This document shows positions 5,189 through 5,318 of a stretch of DNA of 5,318 nt, in pieces; position 1 is the stretch's first letter; each line of letters opens with the position of its first letter. This DNA comes from Methylacidiphilum caldifontis. GTDB taxonomy: Bacteria > Verrucomicrobiota > Verrucomicrobiia > Methylacidiphilales > CAMAQI01. Location of the stretch: the NCBI GenBank assembly GCA_945860255.1, contig CAMAQI010000168.1, positions 1-5,318 on the forward strand, written 5' to 3'. The translations under genes were made by a program, and so were the position numbers. A model generated the notes under the pieces. It was not told the DNA's origin. It was given only the letters and a program-made list of their open reading frames with translations, and searched no databases.

Positions 5189-5318
5189 AAGGGAGCTCTC
5201 CGGCTGAGGAGTCGAGTGATCGCCTCTTTGGGGGTCTTCACGAAAAGTTCATCCACAAATTTTTCCGTACTCATCGACTGATGTTCTTCTATTCTTAATA
5301 ATAAGATCCAGGCGTAAA
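5185..5318 (-). CDS. 3' end of an unrecognised gene, truncated by the window edge
   Basis: The minus-strand frame is open from the right window edge (first full codon 5316-5314) to TGA at 5187-5185 and gives 43 residues. It begins YAWILLLRIEEHQS, continues MSTEKFVDELFVKTPKEAIT and ends RLLSRRAPF. The alternation of hydrophobic and charged residues suggests helices. The other two minus frames close here. The TGA overlaps the TTG start of the acyltransferase, the typical geometry of translational coupling, so it is probably the preceding gene of the operon. An ATG at 5274-5272 could instead begin a 29-residue peptide, but the open frame upstream makes a longer gene likelier. I do not recognise the family. 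Confidence 0.65.
   Translation of the reverse strand, partial: YAWILLLRIEEHQSMSTEKFVDELFVKTPKEAITRLLSRRAPF

Overview
The window reads as ordinary chromosome from a Gram-negative-type bacterium. The evidence is an LPLAT/DUF374 acyltransferase, a membrane-anchored TPR protein and the relic of an outer-membrane secretin. The mix of a hybrid histidine kinase, DUF374 acyltransferase, large TPR protein and repeat-rich intergenic DNA of moderate GC would suit the PVC group (Verrucomicrobiota and relatives). That placement is an impression, not something the sequence proves.

Layout. Bases 2-1396 (+) hold the C-terminal part of a hybrid sensor kinase: end of the dimerisation domain, HATPase_c and two complete receiver domains. 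Its sensor region and phospho-histidine lie left of the window. Bases 1397-1948 have no intact gene. They contain a short A-rich repeat (1411-1446), the 3' relic of a secretin gene on the minus strand (1510-1746), a 12-bp palindrome with a T run, and a small hairpin. A tRNA-Leu(GAG) lies at 1949-2029 (-) with a plausible promoter at 2044-2072.

Bases 2030-2340 are the densest non-coding part. Back-to-back promoter-like sequences each use one copy of a TTGTCGATT direct repeat as the -35 region. Beyond them lies a composite repeat made of three arrays of four degenerate octamers, two of them in inverted orientation around a hairpin-rich core. A plus-strand promoter with a perfect TATAAT points straight into this element.

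Bases 2341-5318 are a minus-strand gene run read right to left: the 3' end of an unrecognised gene (stop at 5185-5187), a DUF374 lysophospholipid acyltransferase starting at a TTG that overlaps that stop (5188-4559), and, after 40 bp, a 725-residue TPR protein with one N-terminal membrane anchor (4518-2341). The overlap and tight spacing suggest one envelope-related operon whose promoter is outside the window.

I see no CRISPR array, transposase, phage gene or defence system. The most interesting part is the octamer/hairpin element at 2107-2320, followed by the secretin relic.
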